Source: Nectonema munidae (lineage: Eukaryota > Nematomorpha > Nectonematoida > Nectonematidae). From it: 64,000 nucleotides of DNA. Location of the stretch: NCBI GenBank assembly GCA_030549495.1, contig JAUIRK010000691.1, positions 177,391 to 241,390 on the forward strand, in the 5' to 3' direction. The notes beneath the pieces are model-generated. The model was not told the origin of the DNA. It saw nothing but the letters and a program-made list of their open reading frames with translations, and made no database searches. This document shows, in pieces, positions 12,263 through 23,530 of the stretch. How positions within the stretch are numbered: position 1 is the first letter of the stretch; every line of letters starts with the position of its first letter. The translations under genes and the position numbers were made by a program.

Positions 12263-12601
12263 GTAAGACAACCCAAAATATTAAATCATAAAAAGAGTCC
12301 TAAATTCATTGTTTTTTCCAAGTATATTGCGTAAATTTATGCCTAGATTAGCAATGCTTTAGGAAATACTAGTTTTAATTAACGCTTTTAAGGCATTCAC
12401 CACAGTCCCAAATATCCTTTGAAGGCTTAGGGAAATAATTTTTGAATAGATCCAGATACTAGTATTAGGCCTATGTTTTACTTGCTTCTAAATTTTATCC
12501 TTAACATTACACGTGGTTTAAATTGCGATTACTTTTAGCTCTGGCTAATTTGTGGCCAGCTTCATTTTTTTCACATATAAATTCCTTTCGTTGCAATTTA
12601 G

Positions 12602-12712
12602 CAAATCGACCTTTCCCTATTTGATGATGGTGTTCTTTTTGTCAATATCAAAGGTCTGGCAAGACCTCCGGGGAAACAACTTAACACACCCTATTATATA
12701 TTTAAATTATAA
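12602..12712 (+). CDS. Candidate exon or terminal coding segment
   Basis: A pyrimidine-rich 'ttcgttgcaatttag' acceptor is followed by a 36-codon open frame beginning QIDLSLFDDGVLFVNIKG and ending at TAA; a possible donor (AAAG|GTCTGG) lies inside it. Composition looks coding. However, the phase (0) does not fit the phase-1 donor of the exon at 12262, so it cannot follow it directly. No family is recognised. Confidence 0.25.
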   Translation, partial: QIDLSLFDDGVLFVNIKGLARPPGKQLNTPYYIFKL

Positions 12713-13370
12713 AGATCATAAAATACTGAAAAAACATAAAAAAAAATTTAAAAACTTCTCAACTATTCCACTCTACAATCCAATAGTATTCCTACAATAA
12801 TAAGAGATGAGAAAGGTGATGGAGTCAAAGATCGAAGTAAAATAATTTTCTCTTCAAATATTGGCAAGCATCTTAGAGGACAATTTCGATAGTTGTGGAA
12901 ATCTGTGATATCTTTACTGTGCTCTTCTTCTGTACCAATGAGTTTCGATATCATATACTTGAAACTTTGCTTATCAAGCAATATGCTCAACATTTGTGTA
13001 TACAAAAAGATATATCCTTCTCTCATACTTTTTTAAAATTTTAATTTTATTTATGATATAAAAAATTTTCTGTGTGTTTTTCTTTAGAATGACTTTAATC
13101 GTAAAGTTATTTTTTCTTTTTTTTAGTTTGGTGTTGGGTACACCGTCCCAAAAATAAAATATAAAATCTTCAACAAATTATTTCTATCTTTAGTTAATTT
13201 TAACCTAAATTCTAAAATAGAGGCTTCAAATATTAATTTTTATTTATTACTTCAATATAGCAATTAAAATTAATCAAGATTGGAAGAATTATAGAGAATT
13301 CTTGGAGTATAATCTGTAAAAATATATCTTTTTCGTTCTCACATATATTTAAGCAAAGAAGAAAAATGAC
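12713..13370. other. Gene-free stretch
   Basis: A minus-strand frame at 12763-13026 (87 codons, containing 'CPLRCLPIFEEKIILL') is not identifiable as any family. Otherwise AT-rich DNA. Confidence 0.3.
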
Positions 13371-13374
13371 TTAA

Positions 13375-14775
13375 TCCTATTAGTGCTGGGGGGAGGGGAA
13401 GCGTAAAACGCCCCCTTCACTAAAAAATTAATTATAGAGAATTGGCTCAATTATATCCCTTCAAATTTCGTGACTTTTTCTAAAATCGCTAGCGGCATCT
13501 TTTGATACCATTTTCATGATAGTTGAATGGCCCTTTCATGTCCAAAACTGTCAATCAAATTCAAAAATTATAATTTTTACACAAAATTTAGAAATTATCT
13601 GTAGTTAACCTTATAACTTAGCGTCTATATTACATACTACCTTGAAAATTTATAATTATTTATAGTTTTGAACGCCTACTAACACTTTATATTTTTATTT
13701 TTTCAATAATCATGGCTACTTTTTAGAAAATATCAATCAAAATTTTGATTGTTCAGAAATATATCTAATAAAATATTTCTTTTATATTTTTATAAAATGT
13801 ATGTTTTTATACTAAATCGTCCATGCTGGTTTCGTTTCTGGACTCATTTTTAACATTTAGGATTTAAAAATACCTATAAGTGCTAATCAAATTTGCGGTT
13901 TACTTCCAAAATTTTCTCCAAAAACATTCCTTCAAATTTTACATAAAATATGTTCTTAAACCAAATCGATCATGCTGGTATCATTTCTGAACTCAGTTTT
14001 CACATTTAGAGGTATTAAAATACCTGCCTGTCAATCAAATTTGCGGTTTACGTGTGAAAACTATCTCTAAAAATTTTCTCTCTAATTTTACATGAAATAT
14101 ATGTTTTTATACCAGCTAATTTATATTTCTGTAATCAGTTTTTGCATTTAGAGGTTTTAAAATATCAAATGTTTCATTTACGTCTAATGTCTAGAGAAAT
14201 ATTTTTGAAATTTAAATAAAATATCTGTGTTTATGCCAAATGGAAGATGTTGGTTTCATTTTTGGACTCAGGCTTGGCATTTATTGTTTTAAAATAGCTG
14301 AAAGCTTCAATCAGATTTGCGGTTTACTTCTAGATACTGTCTTCAAAAATATTTTAAAAAAAATAAAATATCTGTTTTATACCAAATCGACTATGCTTAT
14401 TTTATTTCTGTATTCGATTTTGACTATAACTGTTAAAAAATATCTGAAAGTGACAATTGATTAGTGATGTATGCCTGAAAATCAGTTCTTAAAAATTTTT
14501 TCAAAAAATCGCTGCATATTAGGTATATAGTAAAAATATACTTTTTTTTTTTGTATATTTTAGCTTATAATACTTTCTTCAATCATCTTGAGTATGAAAT
14601 ATTTTTTTTAAAAAACAAAACATATTATAAAATCTTTTGAAGATTAGTATGAGAGAAGGAAGCAACCTGAAAACTAATTGAAAAGAAAACGTGTGAAGAA
14701 AAGAAATAATTAAAAAAATATATGCATCTTGACTAAATGGAACATCTACCATGTTCTAATGAAGTAGGGAGTTCA
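13375..14775 (-). mobile_element. piggyBac-like non-autonomous element, copy 2 (3' part)
   Basis: Minus-oriented copy. Plus-strand TTAA at 13371-13374 is followed by TCCTATTAGTGCTGGGGGG. Next comes the unique 3' segment with the near-perfect palindrome at 13733-13752 (19/20), then about five B-array units (near 13800, 13950, 14100, 14235 and 14375), and the start of the core to about 14775. It is truncated there against repeat R2. It sits in the interval between the two duplicated exons. No coding capacity. Confidence 0.7.
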
Positions 14776-14825
14776 TTTTCAATATACTATTTATTCAATA
14801 TTTCATATTGACAAAGGTAGAATAT

Positions 14826-15420
14826 GGTTATAGGTCAGTATAATGTTTTTCTAACAAATTTTATATTATCTTTGAGGTGAAAAATGTCGATCAAATGTAC
14901 AAGTTTTGTTAGATAATCGTAGCCTACTTTTATTTCAAAACAATTTTTATTCAGTTTAGATACACTTTTCTGATTTTTAACGAAGGGTATTCGTTATATT
15001 TATACCGACAGTGTGCGAAGAATAAATCACATTATTGATTGATTTTAGAGCATAACTATGGGAAGAAATATTACCATATGTTGCATTACGCGTTTGTGAA
15101 CGCGGTGAATTCTTATCTCGCATACGCTTCACCACATCTTTAGCACGCGTGTGTGGTTTATTTTATCGGGCTGGTGTACGCTTAGTTTATTTGTAGTGTT
15201 CCTAGCTTAAATTTTAGTGCGCTTATAACTTTCGCATTTCTCAACCAAATGTATCATGCGATATACCAAATAAGAGCATTTTTTATAGCCTTTCAGAATA
15301 CATTGCTCATATTATAAATAGTTGAGAAATAGCATTTTACTGTTTTTTAACGAAGAGTATTTCTTATATTTATACCAACCATGTGCGAAAAAGAAATCAC
15401 ACACCAATGCTATCTATCTC
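14826..15420. repeat. Dispersed repeat R2, copy b
   Basis: Matches the start of the window: 14831-15070 to 527-790, and 15000-15340 to 1-300. A further partial unit starts near 15348 ('ttaacgaagagtatttcttatatttatacc'), repeating the sequence near 14977, so the family is arranged in tandem. Contains a small GC-richer patch at about 15080-15180. Non-coding. Confidence 0.6.
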
Positions 15421-15790
15421 ACATTATAATTAATATATAAAAGTTGCATCACAGGCCATTTTTAAATAACATATAATAGTTCAATATTATAGTTCAACAT
15501 ATATATGTGATCATGTGTGTTTCATAAAGCAGCCTATTTATTTATTTTTTGAAATGCGGGTAAGTGTTTTATGTTAACGCAAGTAGATATCGCAATTCTC
15601 TGCATGCATTTTATCACATCTTTTCGTGAGTTATAGTTATTAAATTGATAAACCTGTGTAATGCAAGTTTTCAACATGCTTAAATGAGTTTTATATTGTT
15701 TATAATAACTTTTGAATTATCGACCATGCTTCCTATCAAATTGAGCCGCCATTTTTTAATGTCAAAAACAGTTAGTATTTTATTTTTAAG

Positions 15791-16132
15791 CATCGTTATG
15801 TAAGTTGAATGACAGAGACGCTTTTCAAAGACAAACCTACAGTCGCGGAGAAGCTATCACATTTTCCTTCACATCCACATGCGACGGGGAAGGTGATGAC
15901 ATTTCCCCCTACTTTGTGGTAGGCGGCGAACTATTGAATGGCTCTTGCGGTGGCTTCGTCATCAGCAGTGAGACGTCTAGGGATGAAGAAGATGCTTCAA
16001 AAGTTATCATGACTTCTACAATTCAATTTACGCCCTCTTCAGACGTCAGTGCATGGGCTAGGCATTTGCGCAAGTCAGCTGATGTTACTCTCCAACAAGT
16101 TCAGAATGGAAAGTTTTTTTTAATCCAATATG
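15791..16132 (+). CDS. Host exon: unknown extracellular-type module, copy 2
   Basis: 342-bp exon, phase 1-1, from a 'tatttttaag' acceptor to a G|GTAAGA donor, 113 codons. It begins S-L-C-K-L-N-D-R-D-A-F and is a duplicate of the exon at 11918. The central 'GGFVISSETSRDEEDASKVI' (20 residues) and the following 'MTSTIQFTPSSDV' are identical in both. Differences cluster near the start, around the glycosylation site (NGS against NAS) and at the C-terminal edge (KFFLIQY against KFFVVKF). A little of the downstream intron ('ataaaaagagtccta') is also shared, so the duplication reached past the donor. An extra Cys appears in 'NGSCGG'. The equal phase allows either tandem inclusion or alternative use of the two copies. 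Confidence 0.7.
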
Positions 16133-16468
16133 GTAAGATATCCTTACATAAAAAGAGTCCTATAATAAGGGCAAGATATCCTGGAATGTTATTATAAGAT
16201 AGCAAATACTTTGTGAAAAGAGTCGTATAAGTTTTTTCGTTTGAATGAGTTAGAAAATTAGAAGTATTGAAAAAAATTTTCAGAAATTGTAAACTTTTTC
16301 ATAAGGTGGAGCAACTAACACAGCTCAAAAGTAGGACTTGTGATAGCTGTAGGAACTTGGTGTGAACGGCCTCCGTTGCGTCCATAGTAATGCTTCTTTT
16401 AAAGAAGTATGTGAATACAGTACAAATCGTTCAATAAAAGTTTTGCTATTGACGAAGTAGAGTTATAA

Positions 16469-16866
16469 TAGTGGTTCTCAACCTTTTTTACACATGGGCA
16501 CATTTTCTCTTCTTTTTTTCTCGGTGGACCCCTTCATAAAAATTGGACAAAAAATATTTTATTTTAATATTTTTCACTAATAAAATTTTTGAGGTTATGA
16601 TAAAGCAAATAGTTTATAATTAGAATTCAAATTGAAATGAAAGCACATATAATGCAAATTAATTAATTATGTATTCAATTTTTGAAATATTAATAAAATG
16701 AGTGCAAATTCTCTAGTGAAAAATTAACTTTTTATAATAAAAACTGTTATGAGCTTGTTTTCTTCATCGACCACCAAAATAACATTGTGGACCCCTAATT
16801 TATAATATTTTGCCGGTGGACCCCTTGAATTATTATATGGACCCCGTTTGGGAAACCCTAGTGCAG
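16469..16866. mobile_element. hAT-type non-autonomous remnant
   Basis: The left end reads TAGTGGTTCTCAACC, and the right end read inward is TAGGGTTTCCCAAAC, both hAT-like termini. Inside are repeated 'ggtggacccc' and 'tatggacccc' motifs near each end. The right 140 bp, reverse-complemented, matches about 35183-35320. No transposase and no clear 8-bp target duplication. Confidence 0.6.
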
Positions 16867-17379
16867 GTTCTTTACAGGCATTATTTCGGGAATTATCTCT
16901 TATTTTAGGGAATATCCTCGTTGATGCGACTCTCCTGAGTTTTACCAGCACCAAAAGTGTGGCAACAAAATTTATAAATTAAATTACTCTTAAAATTTTT
17001 TAAACTGTTGATAGGGACTTTTTTCAATTGAGATGAGAATCAAGAGTAATTCATAAATATTTATATTTTTAAGTAGTTTGTCATCAATTAATAACTTAAT
17101 TCTAGCTAGATCAAAGTTACATCTATTAGAAAAAAGCATGAACTTATGAAAAGTAGTTTATTGCAAATAGTCTAAAAGTGTACGTGTTGAAGAAGATGAT
17201 TACTTTTGTTAATGGAATTATCAAAAGAAGGATGAGGAAGTTCATGAAAGAAAGAAATTTATTTGATTTGCACTATTTAACATTTGTACTTGCACAATAA
17301 TTTACATAAAAGTAAATATACAATTACACAAAAGTTCAATCACACTAAATATATATTAAAGGTGAGAGCCGCTTCTCTG

Positions 17380-17720
17380 TTCATTCAGTTCATGAGTGAT
17401 TTGATTAGTATATCATCTGCCTAAGTAAGAAATTAGCCTCAGATACCTCAATGCCTATAAAAAGTAGAAATAGCACAGGCTAAAGTATAGAACCTTGTGG
17501 GATGTCAATGTTAATCGAAATAGTGTGTGAGCAATACCGAGAAAAAACAAAAGTGGGAGATGGGAAATAAATGAAGATAACCATTTTAGGAAGGTTCCTC
17601 GAAAACAATATAACATATGTAACAATATACAAATATTGACAAAATTAAAAGCTTTCTTGAAATCTAAAAAAAGCCAATAGTACTGTTTTTTCTAGTAATA
17701 GATTTAGAAACAGACTGCAA
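17380..17720 (-). mobile_element. LINE reverse transcriptase relic
   Basis: Minus-strand translation across frame breaks gives an 'F.KAF..VN' region, 'FLKWLSSFIS', 'DIPQGSIL' followed by 'PVLFLLFI', and then 'ADDILIKSLM'. These are RT palm motifs of a non-LTR retrotransposon, with the catalytic ADD pair. It carries several stops and is 5'- and 3'-truncated. Confidence 0.6.
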
Positions 17721-17884
17721 TAAGGAAAATACAGCGTTTTTTAATTTTAATTTTGTTCTAAAATTCAATGACTACTTTTTTTTACGATTTTTTTCTGATA
17801 AAAAATTTTTTGGAAATTTTTTGTTTGTTTTAAAACTTAAATATGAGAAATAAAACTACAAAAAGAATTAAGTTAACTGAAAAC

Positions 17885-18330
17885 TAGATTTGTAATTCCT
17901 GCTCAACTAAGGTAGACGATGCGATAAAATGCAGTTCATGTCTTATCTAGTGTTGTCTATCATCCTTGCCAAAATATAGATCCAGAATTATGTAAAATTC
18001 TTGATGTTTGGGAGAGTAAAGTGATAAGATGCCACTGTGACAAATGTCTTAAGGGTGAAGAAAAGCCAACTAAAACCTCATTAAAAGAGCTTAAAGAAAA
18101 GAGTTAAACGAAGTTGTCTAAAGTGAATGCTTTATTGAATAAAGTTGAAGATAAAATTACCAGCCTAGAAAAAATTCACTAAAACACGGATAACGTTTTG
18201 ATTAAAATAAACTCAAAAAATGTGAAATTGAAAAAACATGTTAGAATGTGAAAGATAATTCTGATGAAATCAAAGAAACATATTGTAGTACTGGTGCATC
18301 GCCAACTAGTATATCATCTAGTTTTAACCT
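17885..18330 (+). mobile_element. LINE ORF1 relic (zinc finger plus coiled coil)
   Basis: From 17891 the frame reads CNSCSTKVDDAIKCSSC, then a His/Cys pair and 'CDKCLKGEEKPTKTSLKELK', followed across frame breaks by a Lys/Leu/Glu-rich heptad stretch ('NALLNKVEDKITSLEKIH'). A PHD-like zinc finger followed by a coiled coil is the ORF1 layout of some CR1/L2-like LINEs. Degenerate, with no RT directly downstream. Confidence 0.45.
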
Positions 18331-18359
18331 CGGCACATTGGGCTATATTTCACTTACAC

Positions 18360-19200
18360 CAAACTCCGAAAGTGGGTTTTACTCCACTACTTCTTTTGCC
18401 TGTTGTGCGTAGTGTTTGCGATTCAAATATTATTTGTGACTAATTTATGATGGATGTGTCTCACAAAAAAGTGTAATGATGGACCTGCGCATGTTGCTTA
18501 GGCTCTTTATATCCTTGTAGAAGGTAAAAATACAAGCATATATTATAACAAAAATGAATTATCGACATCCCATTATGAGAAAAAATGAGCTTATTCTTTG
18601 CTTTTTGTAATAAATTTGCAAAATATTTTTAAAACTCAAGTAAAATCAATATTTAATAAACACAACATGAATAATAACATAATAACACAACATGGGTTAT
18701 GATGAATACTTTTGGGTGAGGGTGAACATTTGTTCGCAAAACTTACTCTTCTAAGGGTGGGTATCTTGTGAAAAGCGCGCATCAATTCGAGATGCAGTGT
18801 GATTGCGTTGATGAGTGCTGATGAGTTTTATGAAGAAGTAGTACGCATCAAAAGTTGCGCTTGAAGCAGAGCGAGCTTGTAATGAGTATAAAAAGTGAGT
18901 AGTTCTAAGTTTCCACACCACTTAGAGTTAGACCACTCTTAACTTCCTTTTCTTGGTATAATTCTTTAGAGAAAAAATGCCTAATTAATCCTACAAACAC
19001 ATCAAACCAAACTGAATGTGTGCCTCATTTAAACGCAAAAATAAGATCACATGTAATATCTCTAATTTTGTAACAGAAGTGAACCTTCTACTGGGTGTTA
19101 TAGACAAGATTTACATAGCTTCAAGAGTGGGTAATAGATTAATCTTTTTAAAAGCTCGTTTTTATATAAGTTGCAATAATGTGTGCGTGCTTATATATCT
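18360..19200. other. Gene-free stretch
   Basis: No supported gene or repeat. A plus-strand frame at 19016-19204 shows no recognisable motif. Confidence 0.3.
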
Positions 19201-19202
19201 GT

Positions 19203-19604
19203 AAAAACTTTATATAATTATTTAGATAAAAAGTTTTTTTGAGATGAGCTGCCATATGTAAATCAATTTTTTGACAGCTTTGATTTATTTTCATAAAAAT
19301 GAATATCACCACTGAATTCAGCATACTTGAAAATAGGTATATATGTGTAAAAAACTTTATATAATTATTTCAATAAAAAGTTCTTTTTTGAGATGAGCTA
19401 TCAAATATAAATCAATTTTTTGACAGGTTTGATTGATTTTGATGAAAAATGAACATCACCACTGAATTCAGCATACTTGAAATATATATGTAAGATTAAA
19501 AATATTTATAAAAACTTATTAATATCTGAGAAAAATAGGGGGGGGGGGGCACTTTACGCCTCTAGAACTTGAGCGGACAAATTTAGGCCAGCACTAATAA
19601 GGTG
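19203..19604 (-). mobile_element. piggyBac-like non-autonomous element, copy 7 (5' end with array A)
   Basis: Fragment with two A-array units ('aaaaactttatataatt' near 19203 and 19350, about 146 bp apart), a poly-G run near 19541, and the only preserved outer 5' end. Read inward from 19607 this end is TTCACCTTATTAGTGCTGG, matching 17 of 19 positions of the 3' end form TTAACCCTATTAGTGCTGG. It shows that both ends of the family carry the same inverted terminus. The TTAA itself is mutated (TTCA). Confidence 0.6.
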
Positions 19605-19639
19605 AATCCTTTCAAGTAACACCAATATTCTGTGGACTT

Positions 19640-21000
19640 GATACACGTATCGATATACTAATTATAATTAGAAAAATTTGCAACAGTGGAACGATTGGTT
19701 CTAAATATTAAGGTTAAATCGTCTGTATATATTAAATGATTGACAGCAGAATTTTTAACGATGTATCGTACATCATTTATATATGTATTAGGAAAAAAAG
19801 AGGTCCTAATATAGAACCTTGTAATACACCAGCTTCAAGTTTAAACTCGTTAGAGATTGCATCATGTATTGAAACTCTCTGCTTTCGTTCAGAAAAATTT
19901 GATTCTACAATTTTGAGAGAATGGCAGTCAAAAGGCTTTTGATAAGCCAATGAATATAGAAATAATATTTCATTTGAGTCTAACGAGGAATGAATTAGTT
20001 GAGTAAAATAGTTGTGCAAATGTTGTGGAGAATGTGATTTTTTAAATCCAAATTGATTTTCAAAAAAAACCATTTAGATTAAATAAATGTAAATTCTTTC
20101 GAACAGATTTTTTCAAAAACTTTTCCCAAAGTACAAAGGATACTGATAGGACGGTAGTTTCCTATATCATTTGTGTCGCCTTTTTTGAATATGTGAATGG
20201 TACGACTCAGTTTGAAACACGTAGAAAGATGCAATTATCAAGACAGGAATTGTAAAGTAAATAAAACATTTGAGAAATAAAATTTTTTTTATCAGTTTTA
20301 TGTGATTTAAACTTATTCCAAAAAAGTCCCTAGAATCGTTATGATTTCGTCAATAGATAAGATCACATCGTTTAAAGGGATTTGATCAAATGAAAAATGA
20401 GTCGCGCAAAAAGGCAAGAACTGATCGATCTGGTCAAGCCGTACAACTACTGATTTTCTTCCGATGCTGGTAAAGCGTTCAAAATGCGTTTGCAATATAG
20501 AGTTAAAGCATAAACTCTGTATTTGGAGCATGTAAACTGAATATGAGACTTGATTGTAGAATTCATTATTTTCCAAGTTTCTTTTGAAGAAGCAGAATTT
20601 TTAAAACAATTCAAATAGAACGCATACTTTGTTTTCCTAATCAAATTTTTTACTCTATTCCTTAACTCAATATATTTATTTTTAAAAGCCTTTCCTAGTG
20701 GTATGTCCATTTTTCAAAATGATATGTCCTTTGTCCCCTATATGAATCATTTTTAGAATAATAAATTTTGAGATTTGAATTTATATTTCTTTTCATTAGA
20801 TTTAGGTCGAATATAACTACATGAATTTACTATGGTAGATAACTTATTCAAAAAAATAGTCGCTAATTTGTCTGGATAGTTCATGTAAGACTGTAATAAA
20901 GTAAGCCACTCTATGGATTTAACTTTATGTGAACATTTGAGTGTAAATAGGCTGAGGATGTCTATAGACATTACAAATTGCGATATCTTTTCCTTCAAGA
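19640..21000 (-). mobile_element. Jockey/CR1-like LINE ORF2 relic
   Basis: Decayed RT on the minus strand. In order: the pre-RT linker ('NYPDKLATIFLNKLSTIV', 'RNRVKNLIRKTKYAFYLNCF' with 'SSKETWKIMN', about 20990-20570), 'NQFGFKKSHSPQHLHNYFTQ' (about 20050), 'GVLQGSILGPLFFLIHI' (about 19830-19780) and the catalytic 'YTDDLTLIF' (about 19710-19732). The order QFGF.K.HS, QGSILGPL, Y.DD is diagnostic of non-LTR RT. Multiple frame breaks are present. No endonuclease domain is seen upstream of 21000, so it is 5'-truncated. Confidence 0.75.
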
Positions 21001-21075
21001 GTTTTTAGTATGACACAAAAAATTTAAACTAAGTTCCTTTAAGCTTTCGAAAATTTACTTTAGCCATATTTTGAT

Positions 21076-21118
21076 TTTTAGGTGCACGCACGCACGCACG
21101 CACGCACGCAAGCACACT
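21076..21118. repeat. (ACGC)n microsatellite
   Basis: About six ACGC repeats starting near 21084, directly upstream (relative to LINE direction) of the LINE relic. Confidence 0.85.
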
Positions 21119-21545
21119 TTACTCAAATCGCCATTTTAGAAAAGATATCAATAGAAAAATAAAGGGAAAAGAAAAGGTGCGCGGTTGGTTTACTGAGAGA
21201 GATCGCAACTAATAGACTGCTTGTTTTCAGAGGATTTCTAGATAGTTCTTATCTTGTCATTATCTGCATCTTATGAATGTTGCATCTCAGAAGTTTGCAC
21301 ACTGCGCATAGCTGCCAAGCGCAATGCCCAGTGCCAGGCGCTTATTTTAAAATCCTAGATCGTGTTGGAATAGAACTTATTTATAATAGGCAATAATAGT
21401 AAGAATAATAATTTCACCCAACTGATACAGCGTATCTTATTTTTTAAATTCCCCTTATATGGGCCATGACATGTTTTCAATGCTTTCTCTGCGATTCACT
21501 GAGCCATGGCCCCTCTAACTCACCTCTCGGTGTCTAGGGACAACT

Positions 21546-21701
21546 ATGGGACAACTGCTTTTTCCAGTATACAAAAAAGAAACTTATGCTCGCATAGCAG
21601 AAGCTTCCTGGTCAAAACCCCGAAAACTACTACCTTATTTTAAAGAATTTGGGTTTTCGGGATTTTCACTAGATAAAATGGCAGAAGTGTATAACGTTTA
21701 G
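21546..21701 (+). CDS. Candidate coding exon
   Basis: A 51-codon open frame of coding-like composition: MGQLLFPVYKKETYARIAEA, then 'SWSKPRKLLPYFKEFG', ending at a TAG. A good acceptor ('actgctttttccag') falls inside it at 21567 in phase 1, the phase used by the other host exons, so the real exon may start at 21568. No convincing phase-1 donor is seen before the stop. No family is recognised. Confidence 0.3.
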   Translation: MGQLLFPVYKKETYARIAEASWSKPRKLLPYFKEFGFSGFSLDKMAEVYNV

Positions 21702-21803
21702 CAAAAGCATTTTATGAAAATAACACTAAATTGCACTTGATATGAAATGGTAGAATTAGGTTATGCATCAAAAGAAATATTACCTTATCTTTATATATTA
21801 TAG

Positions 21804-21899
21804 CTTGCCAAATAGAAAAATTCTCGTACACGAAGTCTGACTGCGCTAATAACTCAGATTACATTAACTACAATTGCCCATATTTTTGTCCAGAGAAAG
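21804..21899 (+). CDS. Host exon: cysteine-rich 31-codon segment
   Basis: Exon between a 'tatatattatag' acceptor and a G|GTAATG donor, 96 bp, phase 1-1. It encodes four cysteines spaced C-X11-C-X10-C-X3-C: CQIEKFSYTKSDC, then an Asn/Tyr-rich loop, then NCPYFCPEK. The splice phase matches the duplicated exons upstream, so the same secreted or extracellular gene is plausible, though not shown. Short disulfide-rich exons also occur in toxins and protease inhibitors, and no specific family is recognised. Confidence 0.45.
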
Positions 21900-22103
21900 G
21901 TAATGTTAACTTTTTTAATATCCTTTGTAAAGATTAGGAATGCGTTTCGTGTTTTTTTGGCATGTGATAAGCGCTATAAACGTCTTTGGAAGGGTTATTT
22001 TTGTAAAAAGATAACCCTATTAGAAATGTTATGTAATACGAACTACCTTCCAAAAGCCCAACCTTAAGCACATCCTTTTATTCATTCAACTACATATTTC
22101 TAC

Positions 22104-22180
22104 GATATACGGTAGAACCTCAATAATAAGGAGGTCACTCCTAGGAACACGCTAAAATCTCCAAAATAAAGAGGTATCAG
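22104..22180. mobile_element. Possible Tigger/pogo-like terminus
   Basis: 'ggtagaacctcaataataag' resembles the CAGTAGAACCTC-type end of Tigger/pogo elements. No partner end and no coding sequence identified. Confidence 0.25.
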
Positions 22181-22261
22181 CGTTGATCTACATGAGATAT
22201 AGTACACAATCTTTTTTTACGTGAATAAAGTTGCGCATTAATTTCATCTTTTCTTAATTTT

Positions 22262-23530
22262 ACTAGATAAGTTTTTCATTTATGGGTTAGCTCTTTTTTC
22301 TTCTTATTTGAATAACAGAAGACAATATGTCTCTGTGGATGATACAAGTTCTGATATCAGATGTTTGACACGAAGGGTGCCACAAGGTTCCATCCTTGGA
22401 CCTCTGCTTTTTGTGTTATACATAAATGATTTGCACAGGTCTTCCAGTTTTTTTCATTTTTTAATGTATGCTGACGATGTGACGTTACTTTTTGATTATA
22501 ATGCCTTAAACTTCGATATTTTTCATAGCAATCTCCATAGAGTTTACAAATGGTTTCAGAATAATGCTTTTACGATTAATGCTAACAAAACTAAAGCAAT
22601 GATTATATCCACAAGTAATAAGGTTGACCCTATAAGAGTGGTGTATGCGTTGTTGATTGTTTTAATCTACTTGGTTTAAACTTTGACTCAAAATTAAGTT
22701 TTAAAAATCACTTAAATTATTATCTGAATTTGAAACTTAGCAGAGTAATTGGTATATGCATCATATTAAAAAGTTCTTTCCTTTAAATATAAAATTGATT
22801 ATTTATAAAACCCTCTTTTTACCTCACTTAAACTACAGTCTCATAAACTTATCACACTCAAATATGAAGCACCTGGAAGCATTGAATCGTAAAGCACTCA
22901 AAATTGTTGTTAATTTAAATAAATTTTCACACTCAAGCCATATATCTTCAGAGAACTGGGATTGCAAGACCTCTATAATTTAAAACTTGGAGTCTTTTTG
23001 CTTCACTGTCTAGACTCTAGATCAAACCTCGCATAACTTTTTCAAGGCATAATTAAGTATAATGAAAGGATAGCTTATTCTTTTCGAACACCTTCAAAGT
23101 TAGTCAAACCTTCTTACCGACTCCAACTCTCCAATCAATCGGTGATGTATAAAGTGCCTGTATTTTATGAAGTCTATCGTCATACAATTGGAGAAAGCTG
23201 TTCATCATTTAAAAACTTCAAAAAACTCTTCAAAGAGAAAGTAATCTCTGCCTATCCAGAGAGAATTGTCTGCTCTAAGAAAGACTGTTTTTCCTGTAAA
23301 TTTTTGTATTCATTTTTATTGATGTTTTTTTTATTTTTTTTATATAATTTTTAATTAACTGTGTTAGACATTCCTAAAGCGGTTTATATAAACCTTTGGA
23401 AGCTAACCTTATCAATGACATTTTTATCTATAATTTTACTAATCTTGATCTATACAAAAAATATGTATTTTCTTTTTATTAATGATCCTGTTAATGTTTT
23501 GAATAAAGTTCTTCTTCTTCTTCTATCTTC
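22262..23530 (+). mobile_element. 5'-truncated LINE with RT and (TTC)n tail
   Basis: The longest frame starts within the RT palm: 'RVPQGSILGPLLFVLYIND' (about 22370-22430), the catalytic YADD at 22467-22478, 'NKTKAMIIS', then across a break the thumb region 'YKTLFLPHLNYSLI' (about 22800) and a C-terminal 'FKEKVISAYPERIVC...CFSC' (about 23240-23300). The 3' end has an AATAAA-like site and a (TTC)n tail at 23508-23526. It abuts a piggyBac-like copy at 23527. A jockey/CR1-type LINE fits. Few breaks, so younger than the relic at 19.6-21 kb. Confidence 0.8.

Noticed and set aside
16260-16380. Open stretch 'NCKLFHKVEQLTQLKSRTCD' before a GTGTGA
   Set aside because: Donor poor and phase incompatible with the exon at 15791-16132.
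22008-22022. 'aaccctattag' resembling the piggyBac terminus
   Set aside because: Only the first 11 bases match, there is no TTAA, and none of the subterminal family sequence follows.
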